From Streptomyces sp. NRRL S-87 (GTDB lineage: Bacteria; Actinomycetota; Actinomycetes; Streptomycetales; Streptomycetaceae), in assembly GCF_000719335.1 (NCBI RefSeq), contig NZ_JOGB01000038.1:1-64000 (forward strand): a stretch of 64,000 nucleotides of DNA, written 5' to 3'. Under the pieces are notes generated by a model. The model saw only the letters and a program-made list of their open reading frames with translations. It made no database searches and was not told the DNA's origin. A program made the translations under genes and the position numbers. Positions 36,920 through 45,036 of this stretch are shown piece by piece. Numbering within the stretch: the first letter of the stretch is position 1; each line of letters begins with the position of its first letter.

Positions 36920-38193
36920 TGGCCGACGATCGCTACGGGTGGCTCGACCGGGCCGCGGCGGAACAGCTGCTGCGCGGTGGCCCCGTCCTGCCCGGCGACG
37001 GCGGTCCCGCCGGGACCGCGGCCGACCGGACGGCGGGCAGGCGGACGACGCGGGACGACCGCGCCCGCAGCGACGCCGAGCGGCTCGCCGAAGCCCTGGA
37101 CGCGCTCGTCCCGCCCACCCGCCTCGACACCGAGCTGCCCGGCGAGGCCGCCGCGCTGGCCGCCTTCCGCAGCGCGCGCGCCGGCGAGGCCCGGATCCGC
37201 GCGGCCGCGGAGCCGACCGTACGGCTCGGCGGCGCCGCCCACGGCACCACCGAACTCCCCGCCCTGACCGTTCCTGCCGCCGTGCCCGTACGGGAGCACG
37301 GCCGCCCGGGCGCGTTCCGGCGCCGCCCGCTGCGGCTGGTGCTCGCGGCGGCGGTGGCGGGGCTGGCCGTCGGCGGGGTGGCGGCCGCCGCCACGTCCGG
37401 ACTGCTGCCGCAGAGCGTCATCGCCGGCCCCGCGCCGTCGGTGTCGGTCTCGGAGCTGCCCTCCACGGGCCCGAGCGGCTCGGCGACCGACATCGCCGAA
37501 GGCGACCCGGTCTCGCCGAAGCTGCTGCCGGACGGCCCCGCGACCGGGTCCGCCTCCGGCACGCCCGGCTCCGGCACCGCCACGGGCGGCCCCGCCACCG
37601 GCGGCACGCCGGCGAGCGAGGACCCCGAGGACAAGTCCACCGGCGGCACCGGCACCGGGACCGGCGGCGCGGACACCGGCGGCACGGGCGCCACCACGAG
37701 CCCCGAGCTCCGGGCCAAGCTGACCGAGCACTGCAAGGACCTGCGAGCCGGGAAGCTGGACCGGAAGCGGCGGCTCGACCTGGAGAGCGCGGCGGGCAGC
37801 AGCACGCCGGAGCGCTTCTGCGACCGGCTGCTGGGCGGCACGGACGACGACAAGGACAAGGGCAAGAGCGGCGACAAGGGGAAGAACGGCTCTGCGCCGC
37901 TCGGCTTCAACCCCCGCACGGCCGGTACGGGCGCGCCCGTCACCCCGAAGGCCGCGCCCGCCCCCGCGGCCACCGCCCGCACCACCGCCCCCACCGCGAA
38001 GCCCACCACGAAGGCCACGGCCGCGCCCGCCGCCGACCCCACCGCGAAGGCCGCCGCCAGGACGGCCGGCACCGCTGGGACGGGTATCGCCGGGACCGCC
38101 TCGAAGGCCTCCGCCGCCGGGTCCGCCACGGGGTCCGAGGCAGCCTCCGGCCGGGCCGGGGACGCCGCGGGCGCGAGCTCCGCGAACCGCTGA
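36919..38193 (+). CDS. Single-pass membrane protein coupled to the sigma factor, putative anti-sigma factor
   Basis: 424 residues. Residues 1-130 are hydrophilic (MADDRYGWLDRAAAEQLL, DAERLAEALDALVPP, ELPGEAAALAAFRSARAG), one membrane helix lies at about 136-156 (PLRLVLAAAVAGLAVGGVAAAA), and the extracellular part is a Gly/Thr/Ser/Pro-rich stretch with a short Cys-containing module (LTEHCKDLRAGKL ... RFCDRLLGG) and an Ala/Thr-rich tail. Topology and coupling fit an anti-sigma factor, but there is no recognisable zinc HxxxCxxC motif, so this is inference from context. Confidence 0.6.
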   Translation: MADDRYGWLDRAAAEQLLRGGPVLPGDGGPAGTAADRTAGRRTTRDDRARSDAERLAEALDALVPPTRLDTELPGEAAALAAFRSARAGEARIRAAAEPTVRLGGAAHGTTELPALTVPAAVPVREHGRPGAFRRRPLRLVLAAAVAGLAVGGVAAAATSGLLPQSVIAGPAPSVSVSELPSTGPSGSATDIAEGDPVSPKLLPDGPATGSASGTPGSGTATGGPATGGTPASEDPEDKSTGGTGTGTGGADTGGTGATTSPELRAKLTEHCKDLRAGKLDRKRRLDLESAAGSSTPERFCDRLLGGTDDDKDKGKSGDKGKNGSAPLGFNPRTAGTGAPVTPKAAPAPAATARTTAPTAKPTTKATAAPAADPTAKAAARTAGTAGTGIAGTASKASAAGSATGSEAASGRAGDAAGASSANR

Positions 38194-38304
38194 CGCGCGG
38201 GTGTAACACTTTTCGCAGCCCCGGCGCAGTACATAACGAGCCGACTGGTCATCGGCCGCGCATGAGCCGGGGTTCCCCCCGTACCCCGGGGCTCTGCGCA
38301 ACCC

Positions 38305-38392
38305 GGCGCGGGTGGGGCACGTTCCCCCGGCCCCACCCGCGCCCCTTACGTACGACGGCCGAGGCCCCGGGACTTCCCGGGGCCTCGGCCGT
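38305..38392 (+). terminator. Two consecutive perfect stem-loop terminators
   Basis: A 13-bp stem (38305-38317 with 38331-38343) is followed by a 17-bp perfect stem (38355-38371 with 38376-38392, ACTT loop) and then TTTCGTCG. They end the sigma/partner transcript and insulate the TetR-controlled operon. Confidence 0.8.
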
Positions 38393-38474
38393 TTCGTCGT
38401 ACCGGGTCGTTTCGTCGTACCGGGCCCCGCCCCTCCCTCCCCTCCTCTTCTCCCGGCACACCCCACCCTCTCCC

Positions 38475-38554
38475 TGAACATGTTCAAATCACGGCTTGAA
38501 CGTGTTCAAAAGGAGGGCTACAGTCAGTCCTACCAACCGTTTGAACACGTTCAA
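38475..38554 (+). promoter_or_regulatory. Three palindromic operators and the promoter of the DCC/TetR operon
   Basis: Three palindromes occur: TGAACATGTTCA (38475-38486), TTGAACGTGTTCAA (38496-38509) and TTGAACACGTTCAA (38541-38554). The middle one contains a -35-like TTGAAC that is 17 bases from a -10-like TACAGT (38519-38524), so a bound repressor would block RNA polymerase. Spacing is 21 and 45 bp. The TetR protein encoded third in this operon is the likely ligand-responsive repressor. Confidence 0.75.
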
Positions 38555-38569
38555 GAGGGGGGTGGGGTC

Positions 38570-38974
38570 ATGGACCTCACTGTTGTCGCGTACGTCGCCT
38601 ACCTGCTCGTCAGCGTCGCGCTCACCGTCTGGGTCGCCCGCACGCTCAGCCGCAACGGCCGCATCTTCATCGCCGACGTCCTCCAGGGGAACGAGAAGCT
38701 CGCGGACGCCGTGAACCACCTGCTGGTGGTCGGGTTCTACCTCGTCAACCTCGGCTTCGTCAGCCTCTACCTCAAGGCCGCCGAGGACATCCCCGACGCC
38801 GCCCGCCTCCTGGAGGCGCTGTCGGCCAAGCTGGGCGTCGTCCTCCTGGTCCTCGGCGTCATGCACCTCGGCAACGTCTGGGTGCTCAACAAGATGCGCC
38901 GCCGCGGGATCCTGGAGCGGGAGAACACCCCGCCGGTGGCTCCCGACGCCTGGACCGCGCCGGCCGGGGCCTGA
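38570..38974 (+). CDS. Small membrane protein, first gene of TetR-controlled operon
   Basis: 134 residues. Three hydrophobic helices (about 4-23, 46-68, 83-105), with GNEKLADAVNHLLVVGFYLVNLGFVSLYL in the middle and a basic segment NKMRRRGILERENTPP after the last helix. I do not recognise the family. It is followed four bases later by the DCC thiol protein, and both sit under the triple-palindrome promoter, so they probably act together, perhaps in membrane redox or lipid stress. Confidence 0.75.
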   Translation: MDLTVVAYVAYLLVSVALTVWVARTLSRNGRIFIADVLQGNEKLADAVNHLLVVGFYLVNLGFVSLYLKAAEDIPDAARLLEALSAKLGVVLLVLGVMHLGNVWVLNKMRRRGILERENTPPVAPDAWTAPAGA

Positions 38975-38977
38975 GCC

Positions 38978-39463
38978 ATGGCGACGGCCGCCGCGCCGAC
39001 CCCGGCGCCCCCCGTCCCGACCCGCACCCCCGTGCGCCGGCTGACGGTGCTGTACGACGCCCAGTGCCCGCTCTGCGTGCACCTGCGCAACTGGCTGCTC
39101 GGCCAGAAGTGGCTCGTCCCGCTGGCCCTCGTGCCGGCGGGGTCGTACGAGGCCCACCGCCGCTTCCCACGGCTCGACCACGCCGCGACCCTCCGCGAGA
39201 TCACGGTGGTCGGCGACAAGGGCCAGGTCTGGCGCGGCACCGGCGCCTTCATCGTGTGCCTGTGGGCGCTGGCCGAACACCGGCCCAAGGCCCGCTGGCT
39301 GGCCACCCCGACCGGCCTGCCCTTCGCCCGCGCCACGATGCTCGCCGCGGCCAAGGTGCGCGCGGGCACGGCGGGCACGGCGGGCACCGCAGGCACAGCG
39401 GGCACAGCGGGCACCACCGCGGGCACCGCGGGCTGTTCCGACGGGTGTGCGGTGCCCGGATAG
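38978..39463 (+). CDS. DCC-family thiol-disulfide oxidoreductase-like protein
   Basis: 161 residues. LTVLYDAQCPLCVHLRNWLL is the DCC signature (Asp and Cys-x-x-Cys) of a thioredoxin-fold family often paired with membrane proteins. The last ~35 residues are a run of Ala-Gly-Thr repeats from 9-bp tandem units, ending in two cysteines (GCSDGCAVPG). The family's substrates are poorly known. It starts four bases after the membrane protein gene. Confidence 0.82.
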   Translation: MATAAAPTPAPPVPTRTPVRRLTVLYDAQCPLCVHLRNWLLGQKWLVPLALVPAGSYEAHRRFPRLDHAATLREITVVGDKGQVWRGTGAFIVCLWALAEHRPKARWLATPTGLPFARATMLAAAKVRAGTAGTAGTAGTAGTAGTTAGTAGCSDGCAVPG

Positions 39464-39474
39464 GCTCGGACACC

Positions 39475-40257
39475 GTGACTGAAGCAAAGCCCGCCAAGAG
39501 CGAGCAGACCCGCACGCTCATCCTCGAGACCGCGCTCCGGCTGTTCCAGGAGCGCGGTTACGACAAGACGACGATGCGGGCCATCGCGAAGGAGGCCGGC
39601 GTCTCCGTCGGCAACGCGTACTACTACTTCTCGTCCAAGGAACACCTGGTCCAGGGGTTCTACGACCGGATCGGCGCGGAGCACCAGGCAGCGGTCCGGC
39701 CCATCCTCGACCGCGAGAGCGACCTGCAGGCCCGCATGTCGGGGGTACTGACGACCTGGCTCGACATCGCGGAGCCGTACCACGAGTTCGCGGCCCAGTT
39801 CTTCAAGAACGCCGCCGATCCGGAGAGCCCGCTCAGCCCCTTCTCCCCCGAGTCGGAGAACGCCCGCGAGGCGGCGATCGCGCTGCACCGCGAGGTGCTG
39901 GCCGGCTCCAAGGCGAAGGTCCCGGACGAACTGCGGGACGTCCTGCCCGAGCTGATGTGGCTCTCCCAGATGGGCCTGGTGCTGTACTGGGTCTTCGACC
40001 GCTCGGAGAACTCCGAGCGCACCCGCCGGCTCGCCGAACGGGGCTCCGCGCTCACCACGCGGGGCGTGGCCCTGGCCCGGTTCCGGGTGCTGCGGCCGCT
40101 CGTCCACGAGGTGCACGAGCTGTTCTCGGACTTCCTGCCGGGGATGGCGGCCTCGGCCGCGACGCGGGCCACGAAGGCCACGCAGGCCGCGAAGTCCCGT
40201 ACCGGCGCGAAGGACGAGAAGGCGGGGGACTCCGTGGAGTCCCCCGCCGAGGGCTGA
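39475..40257 (+). CDS. TetR-family transcriptional regulator
   Basis: 260 residues from GTG 39475. The N-terminal helix-turn-helix is clear (TLILETALRLFQERGYDKTTMRAIAKEAGVSVGNAYYYFSSKE in segments), followed by a ligand-binding helical domain and a Ala/Lys/Thr-rich tail. Besides the operon promoter it may have its own leaderless promoter inside the end of the DCC gene (TAGGCT at 39461-39466, eight bases before GTG). It probably represses the operon through the palindromes at 38475-38554. Confidence 0.88.
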   Translation: MTEAKPAKSEQTRTLILETALRLFQERGYDKTTMRAIAKEAGVSVGNAYYYFSSKEHLVQGFYDRIGAEHQAAVRPILDRESDLQARMSGVLTTWLDIAEPYHEFAAQFFKNAADPESPLSPFSPESENAREAAIALHREVLAGSKAKVPDELRDVLPELMWLSQMGLVLYWVFDRSENSERTRRLAERGSALTTRGVALARFRVLRPLVHEVHELFSDFLPGMAASAATRATKATQAAKSRTGAKDEKAGDSVESPAEG

Positions 40258-40259
40258 GC

Positions 40260-40283
40260 GGTACGGCCCCCCGGGGCCGTACC
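40260..40283. terminator. Bidirectional stem-loop between tetR and the solute-binding gene
   Basis: GGTACGGCCCC, two-base loop, GGGGCCGTACC, between convergent genes. A second hairpin (GGCGGGGGACTCC with its complement) lies just inside the tetR 3' end at about 40221-40248. Confidence 0.75.
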
Positions 40284-40303
40284 CGCCGGTGCCGATTTCC
40301 CCG

Positions 40304-41857
40304 TCAGAGCCAGTTCAGGTCGCCCAGGCGCCACACGCCCGTACCGTCGGACAGGAACTGGGCACCGGTGACCGCCTCGCGGCTGACCACGTAGTCCTTC
40401 TTCTGCCAGATCGGCAGCATGGGGACCTTCAGGGCCACCTGCCGCTGCAGCTCGCGGAAGTCGTTCGCGGCCATGCCGCGGTCGCTGTAGGACTGGGTCC
40501 GGGTGATCAGCTTCTGGACGACCGGGTCGGAGAAGCCGCTGAGCATCGAGGAGTCGGAGCCGATCAGCGGGGCGGTGAAGTTGTCCGGGTCCGGGAAGTC
40601 CGGGATCCAGCCGACGTTGTACGCGTCGAACTTGCCGGCCGCGTAGGCCTTCTGGAACGTGGTGAAGTCCGGCTGGACGTCCACCTTGACCTTGAAGAGG
40701 CCGGACTCCTCCAACTGCTTCTTGATGTTCTCGGCCTCGGCGACGTTGGTGCCGCGCTTGTTGATGCCGAGGGTGAAGGACACCGGGGTGCTCACGTTCG
40801 CCTCGCGCAGCAGCGACTTGGCCGTGGCGGGGCTGGGCTGCGGGTAGGCGTCGTAGAACGCGGTGCTGTGGCCGCTGATGCCCTGCGGGATCAGCGAGTA
40901 CAGCGGGGTGACGGTGCCCTCGAAGACCAGGTTCGCGATCTGGGAGCGGTCGAGCACGGCGGCGACGGCCTGGCGCACGGCCCGGTCCTCGAAGGCCGAC
41001 CCCTTACGGGCGTTGAAGACCATGTTGCGGGTCTCTGAGCCGCCCGACTCGTGGTAGCGGATGTCCTTCATGCCCGGGTTGAGGCCGGCCAGCACGTTCG
41101 GCGGCAGGTCGCGGTGGGCGACGTCGATCTCGTGGCCCGTCCACGCGTCGTTGAGCTGGTCGGAGTCCTCGTAGTACTTGATCGTGACCGGCACGTGGGG
41201 AGCGCGCGAGTTCCCGCTGTACGAGTCGTTCGGTACGAGCTCGATCTGGCCCTTGGTGAACGACTTGAGCGCGTACACGCCGGAGCCGTCGACCTCGGAG
41301 CCGGTGCGCAGACCGGCGGCCGGGTACTTGTCCTTGTCCACGATCGAACCGGCACCCGAGGCGATCTTGAACGGGAAGGTCGCGTCGCGTGCGGAGAGGT
41401 TGAAGGTGATCGTGCGGCCCGAGGTGCTGACCGACCGCAGGGTGTTGAACAGTGGGCCCGGGCCCTGGTCCGACTTGATCGTCTTGATGCGGTCGAACGA
41501 GAACTTCACGTCCGCGGCGGTGATCTCCCGGCCGTTGGAGAACTTCACGCCCGGCCGCAGCTCGCACTGGTACGTCGTGAGCTTCTGACCGATGAACCGG
41601 CAGGAGCTCGCGGCGTCCGGCACCGGCACCTGCGAGCCCGTCTTCATGGTCAGCAGCGACTGGTAGACGTTGCTGAACAGTGCCCAGGAACCGGCGTCGT
41701 ACGCGCCCGCCGGGTCCAGCGACGAGACCTCGTCGGTCGTGCCGACCGTGATCGCGTCGTTCTTGTCCCCTACGGACGGAAGGAGCTGCCAGGCGCCGAC
41801 GCCGGCGACCAACAGAACCGAACCGGCCGCCAGGCCTATGACTGCTACACGCCGCAT
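40304..41857 (-). CDS. Family-5 (peptide/nickel-type) ABC solute-binding protein
   Basis: 517 residues from ATG 41857 with GGAGGAATT upstream. A single N-terminal hydrophobic segment (VAVIGLAAGSVLLVAGVGAW) has no lipobox cysteine, so it is a membrane-anchored or secreted protein. The SBP_bac_5 domain follows: VGTTDEVSSLDPAGAYDAGS, YQCELRPGVKFSNGREITAADVKFSFDRI, SGVYALKSF, and AEAENIKKQLEESG. No permease or ATPase genes are adjacent, so it must dock with a transporter encoded elsewhere. Ligand unknown. Confidence 0.88.
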   Translation of the reverse strand: MRRVAVIGLAAGSVLLVAGVGAWQLLPSVGDKNDAITVGTTDEVSSLDPAGAYDAGSWALFSNVYQSLLTMKTGSQVPVPDAASSCRFIGQKLTTYQCELRPGVKFSNGREITAADVKFSFDRIKTIKSDQGPGPLFNTLRSVSTSGRTITFNLSARDATFPFKIASGAGSIVDKDKYPAAGLRTGSEVDGSGVYALKSFTKGQIELVPNDSYSGNSRAPHVPVTIKYYEDSDQLNDAWTGHEIDVAHRDLPPNVLAGLNPGMKDIRYHESGGSETRNMVFNARKGSAFEDRAVRQAVAAVLDRSQIANLVFEGTVTPLYSLIPQGISGHSTAFYDAYPQPSPATAKSLLREANVSTPVSFTLGINKRGTNVAEAENIKKQLEESGLFKVKVDVQPDFTTFQKAYAAGKFDAYNVGWIPDFPDPDNFTAPLIGSDSSMLSGFSDPVVQKLITRTQSYSDRGMAANDFRELQRQVALKVPMLPIWQKKDYVVSREAVTGAQFLSDGTGVWRLGDLNWL

Positions 41858-41889
41858 GGCGAGAATTCCTCCATCAACCCCCGAGCCGG

Positions 41890-42034
41890 CGGCCCCCATA
41901 GCCGACAGCTCAAAGCCGTCGGCCAACCCGCAGCCGACAGCTCCTGGCCGACGGTCCCTAGCCGTCGCCCACTGGGCCGGTGGCTCCCTATAGCCACCGA
42001 CAGAGGAGCCAACGGCCCCCATAGCCGTCAGCTC
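41890..42034 (-). repeat. Repeated leader segment upstream of the solute-binding gene
   Basis: A 22-bp segment CGGCCCCCATAGCC-G(A/T)CAGCTC occurs at 41890-41911 and 42013-42034, 123 bp apart, with further GCCGAC/GTCGGC partial copies and inverted copies between. The 248-base region 41858-42105 has no convincing gene; an in-frame extension of the solute-binding protein would include the repeat but lacks a start signal. Confidence 0.7.
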
Positions 42035-42105
42035 CTGCAAACGTTGCCCACTCAACCACGGAAATTTCACAAGTGGAAGGGCGTGTCGCTACAGGTTTGG
42101 GCAAG

Positions 42106-43437
42106 TTACGCCTGATACGACGCAAGCTCTACGACTGTGATGTCCGACGGCGCTCCGACCCGTACCGGCGGCCCCCAGGCCCCGGCCCCGCGCGAGACGT
42201 ACAGCTGCGTGTCGCCGTAGCGTTCCAGACCGGCCACCGTGGGGTTGGCGAGCGCGGCGACGTACTCCCCCGGCCAGAGTTGGCCCCCGTGCGTGTGCCC
42301 GGACAGCTGGAGGTCGACGCCGTGGCGGACCGCGTCGTCGATCACCACCGGCTGGTGGGCGAGCAGCACGGCCGTGCGGGCCGGGTCGCGGTCGCCGAGG
42401 GCCTTGGCGAAGTCGGGGCCGTGGCCCTCGCGTTCGCCGGCCACGTCGTTGACGCCGGCCAGGTCGAAGCCGGGCAGCTCGGTCCGGGCGTTCTCCAGGG
42501 GGTGCAGGCCGAGCTCCCGGACGTGGTCGACCCACTGCTGGGCGCCGGAGAAGTACTCGTGGTTCCCGGTCACGAAGTACGCGCCGTGGCGGGCCCGCAG
42601 TCGGGCCAGGGGTTCGGCGGCGGGGCCGAGGTCCGCGACGCTGCCGTCGACGAGGTCGCCGACGACCGCGATCAGGTCGGGCTGGGTGGCGTTGATCCGG
42701 TCGACGATGCGGGTGGTGTGGGCCCGGCCCAGGATCGGGCCGAGGTGGATGTCGCTGACGACGGCGATGCGGAAGCCGTGGGCCGCCCTCGGGAGCTTGG
42801 CCAGCGGCACGGTGATGCGCTTCACCGCCGGGCCGCGCATGACCCCGTACGTCCCGTACGCGACCGTGCCGGCCGCCGCCGCGACCGCCGCCCCGGCCAG
42901 CGTCCGGGCGACGAACACCCTGCGGGTGGGGCCGGCCCCGGCCCGGGCCGCTTCCGGCTCGGGCTCGGGCTCCGGCGCCGGCGCGGGCGCGGGCGCGGGC
43001 TCGGGCGCGGGCGCGGGCTCGGGCTCGGACGGGGGCTCGGACGGGGGCTCCGGCGCCGGCTCCGCCGCAGCCACCGGCGGGGTCGGAGTCGGGGCTGCAG
43101 CCGGGGCCGGGGCCGGCGCCGGAGCCGACCTCCGCAGCCACAGCGCGCGGACCGGTTCGGCGACCAGGAGGGCCAGCGACAGGTACAGGAGGACGGCCAG
43201 CCAGAGGTACCCCGGCCAGGCCAAGGCCTGCTGGCGCCAGAAGGGGGCGCCGGCCCGGCCGGAGACGAGCGCGCCGACCGTCAGCAGGGGCAGGGCGACC
43301 AGGGCGCCCGTACCGAGCGTGCGCCACCGCCCCGCGAGCGCCGTGTCACGGACCAGCCGGACCCACAGCCACCGGTGCACCAGCACCAGCACGCCGAGGA
43401 CCGCCAGCGCGACCGCGGCGAAGAGGACGACGGTCAC
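42106..43437 (-). CDS. Membrane-anchored metallophosphoesterase
   Basis: 443 residues from GTG 43437 (GTGA overlap with the upstream gene). Three to four N-terminal helices, a long Pro-Ala-Glu repeat linker (about 105-165), then a twin-arginine-like RRVFVARTLAGAAVAAAAG helix and the calcineurin-like domain: VVSDIHLGPILGR, VVGDLVDGS, VTGNHEYF, LAHQP and LSGHTHGGQLWPGEY. These residues bind the two metals. Related YkuE/YaeI-like enzymes act on phospholipids or nucleotides; substrate unknown. Confidence 0.9.
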   Translation of the reverse strand: MTVVLFAAVALAVLGVLVLVHRWLWVRLVRDTALAGRWRTLGTGALVALPLLTVGALVSGRAGAPFWRQQALAWPGYLWLAVLLYLSLALLVAEPVRALWLRRSAPAPAPAPAAAPTPTPPVAAAEPAPEPPSEPPSEPEPAPAPEPAPAPAPAPEPEPEPEAARAGAGPTRRVFVARTLAGAAVAAAAGTVAYGTYGVMRGPAVKRITVPLAKLPRAAHGFRIAVVSDIHLGPILGRAHTTRIVDRINATQPDLIAVVGDLVDGSVADLGPAAEPLARLRARHGAYFVTGNHEYFSGAQQWVDHVRELGLHPLENARTELPGFDLAGVNDVAGEREGHGPDFAKALGDRDPARTAVLLAHQPVVIDDAVRHGVDLQLSGHTHGGQLWPGEYVAALANPTVAGLERYGDTQLYVSRGAGAWGPPVRVGAPSDITVVELASYQA

Positions 43438-43679
43438 CGTGACTCGCGCCGCAGCGCGCGGACCCCGCGCAACCCGATCACTCCAACGCCCGTCCCCAGG
43501 AGAAAGGAAGTGACCGCGAGCGCAAGATGCACCCAGAAGTAGGCGGTCGGGTCCCCGGCGTCGTCGAAGGCGAGGCCGCTGCCGTCCTTCCACAGGTTCT
43601 TGACGAAAGTGGTCCAGATGATCCAGCTCCACACCCCGAAGGCGAGCAGGAACCAGGAGGCGGAACGGCTGAGTCTCAT
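43434..43679 (-). CDS. SCO4848-like small membrane protein
   Basis: 81 residues with two membrane helices (about 7-28 and 50-70) linked by LWKDGSGLAFDDAGDPTAYF. The position between a D-Ala-D-Ala carboxypeptidase and a metallophosphoesterase matches the gene I recall as SCO4848 in S. coelicolor. Overlaps the metallophosphoesterase start by four bases. Function unknown. Confidence 0.8.
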   Translation of the reverse strand: MRLSRSASWFLLAFGVWSWIIWTTFVKNLWKDGSGLAFDDAGDPTAYFWVHLALAVTSFLLGTGVGVIGLRGVRALRRESR

Positions 43680-43800
43680 GGGGCCAGTATCGGCTCCGTC
43701 CCCAGGACGGCGGCGCCGGGGTGGGCTGTCTCGGCAGACGTTGCGGCGGTTCGGCCCGCCCGGCTCCGCTTCCCGGCGGACTGCATGTACGTTCACCTGC

Positions 43801-45036
43801 GTGTCTGCAAAGAAGACCGTAGTGACGGCCGTCGCCGCCGCGCTGCTGCTGCCCGCCCTGACCGCCGGCCCGGCCCTCGCCGCCCCCAGGCCGGACCCCA
43901 AGAACCCGGTCGGGAAGGCCAGGAAGCAGCCCGCGCCGCCCGCCTCGATGTCCACCGTCGGCGGGAGCCTGCTCGGCAAGCCCGGTACGCAGGTCAAGCT
44001 GGGCCCGGGCGCGCCCGCCCTGCCCGCCACCCTGAGCGGGCTGTCGTGGATCGTCGCCGACGCGGAGTCGGGCGAGGTGCTGGCCGCGCACAACGCGCAC
44101 TGGCGGCTGCCCCCGGCCTCCACGCTGAAGATGCTCTTCGCGGACACGGTGCTGCCGACCCTCCCCAAGAACCAGGTGCACAAGGTCAAGGACGAGGAGC
44201 TGGAGGGCGTCGGCGCGGGCTCCAGCCTGGTCGGCGTCAAGGAGGACCTCGACTACACCGTCCACGACCTGTGGCTCGGGGTGTTCCTGCGGTCCGGGAA
44301 CGACGCCGTGCACGTGCTGTCCGCGATGAACGGCGGCGTCGAGAAGACGGTCGCCGACATGCAGGCGCACGCCGAGGAGTTGCAGGCCCTCGACACGCAC
44401 GTGGTCTCCCCCGACGGGTACGACGCCCCGGGGCAGGTCTCCAGCGCCTACGACCTGACCCTGTTCGCCCGCTCCGGGCTCCAGAAGAAGGACTTCCGCG
44501 AGTACTGCGCCACCGCCCAGGCGGAGTTCCCCGGCGAGCAGAAGCCCGGCAAGCCGCGCGAGCACTTCGCCATCCAGAACACCAACCGGCTCATGACCGG
44601 GGCCTACGGGGTGAACCCCTACAAGGGCATCGCGGGCGTCAAGAACGGCAACACCACCAACGCCGGCGCGACGTTCACGGGCGTGGCCCAGCGCGGGGCG
44701 CGCAAGCTGCTCGTGACGGTGATGAACCCGGCCGAGGGCGCGAACGCCGTCTACGAGGAGACCGCCGCCCTGCTCGACTGGGGCTTCGCGGCCGCCGGGA
44801 AGGTCACGCCGGTGGGCGAGCTGGTGCCGCCGAAGAGCGCGGACACCTCCTCGCTGGGCTCGCCGGCGCAGAGCCACGAGCAGGAGCAGCAGGCCGCGGC
44901 CGAGCAGTCCTCGGGCGGGGTCGGGACCGCGCTGGCGGTGGCCGGCGGGGTGCTCATCGCGATCGCGGGCGGCGGTTTCGTCGTCAACCGGCGCTGGCCG
45001 AAGGGGCGTCGGGGCCGTCGGGCCGCGCACGACTGA
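43801..45036 (+). CDS. D-alanyl-D-alanine carboxypeptidase (penicillin-binding protein, S11)
   Basis: 411 residues from GTG 43801, apparently leaderless (TACGTT seven bases upstream). Signal peptide ending PALAAP, then the serine-peptidase domain with STLK (nucleophile Ser), SGN and KNG in place of KTG, which are the three S11 active-site motifs. A Glu/Gln/Ser linker and a C-terminal membrane helix with RRWPKGRRGRR follow. It trims terminal D-Ala from peptidoglycan stem peptides outside the membrane. Its 3' end overlaps the convergent YihY gene by 53 bases. Confidence 0.9.
   Translation: MSAKKTVVTAVAAALLLPALTAGPALAAPRPDPKNPVGKARKQPAPPASMSTVGGSLLGKPGTQVKLGPGAPALPATLSGLSWIVADAESGEVLAAHNAHWRLPPASTLKMLFADTVLPTLPKNQVHKVKDEELEGVGAGSSLVGVKEDLDYTVHDLWLGVFLRSGNDAVHVLSAMNGGVEKTVADMQAHAEELQALDTHVVSPDGYDAPGQVSSAYDLTLFARSGLQKKDFREYCATAQAEFPGEQKPGKPREHFAIQNTNRLMTGAYGVNPYKGIAGVKNGNTTNAGATFTGVAQRGARKLLVTVMNPAEGANAVYEETAALLDWGFAAAGKVTPVGELVPPKSADTSSLGSPAQSHEQEQQAAAEQSSGGVGTALAVAGGVLIAIAGGGFVVNRRWPKGRRGRRAAHD

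Noticed and set aside
38475..38554. Rex redox-sensor operators
   Set aside because: The palindromes share only a partial TTG-AAC-GTT-CAA likeness with Rex sites and have a shorter centre; the adjacent TetR gene is a better explanation.
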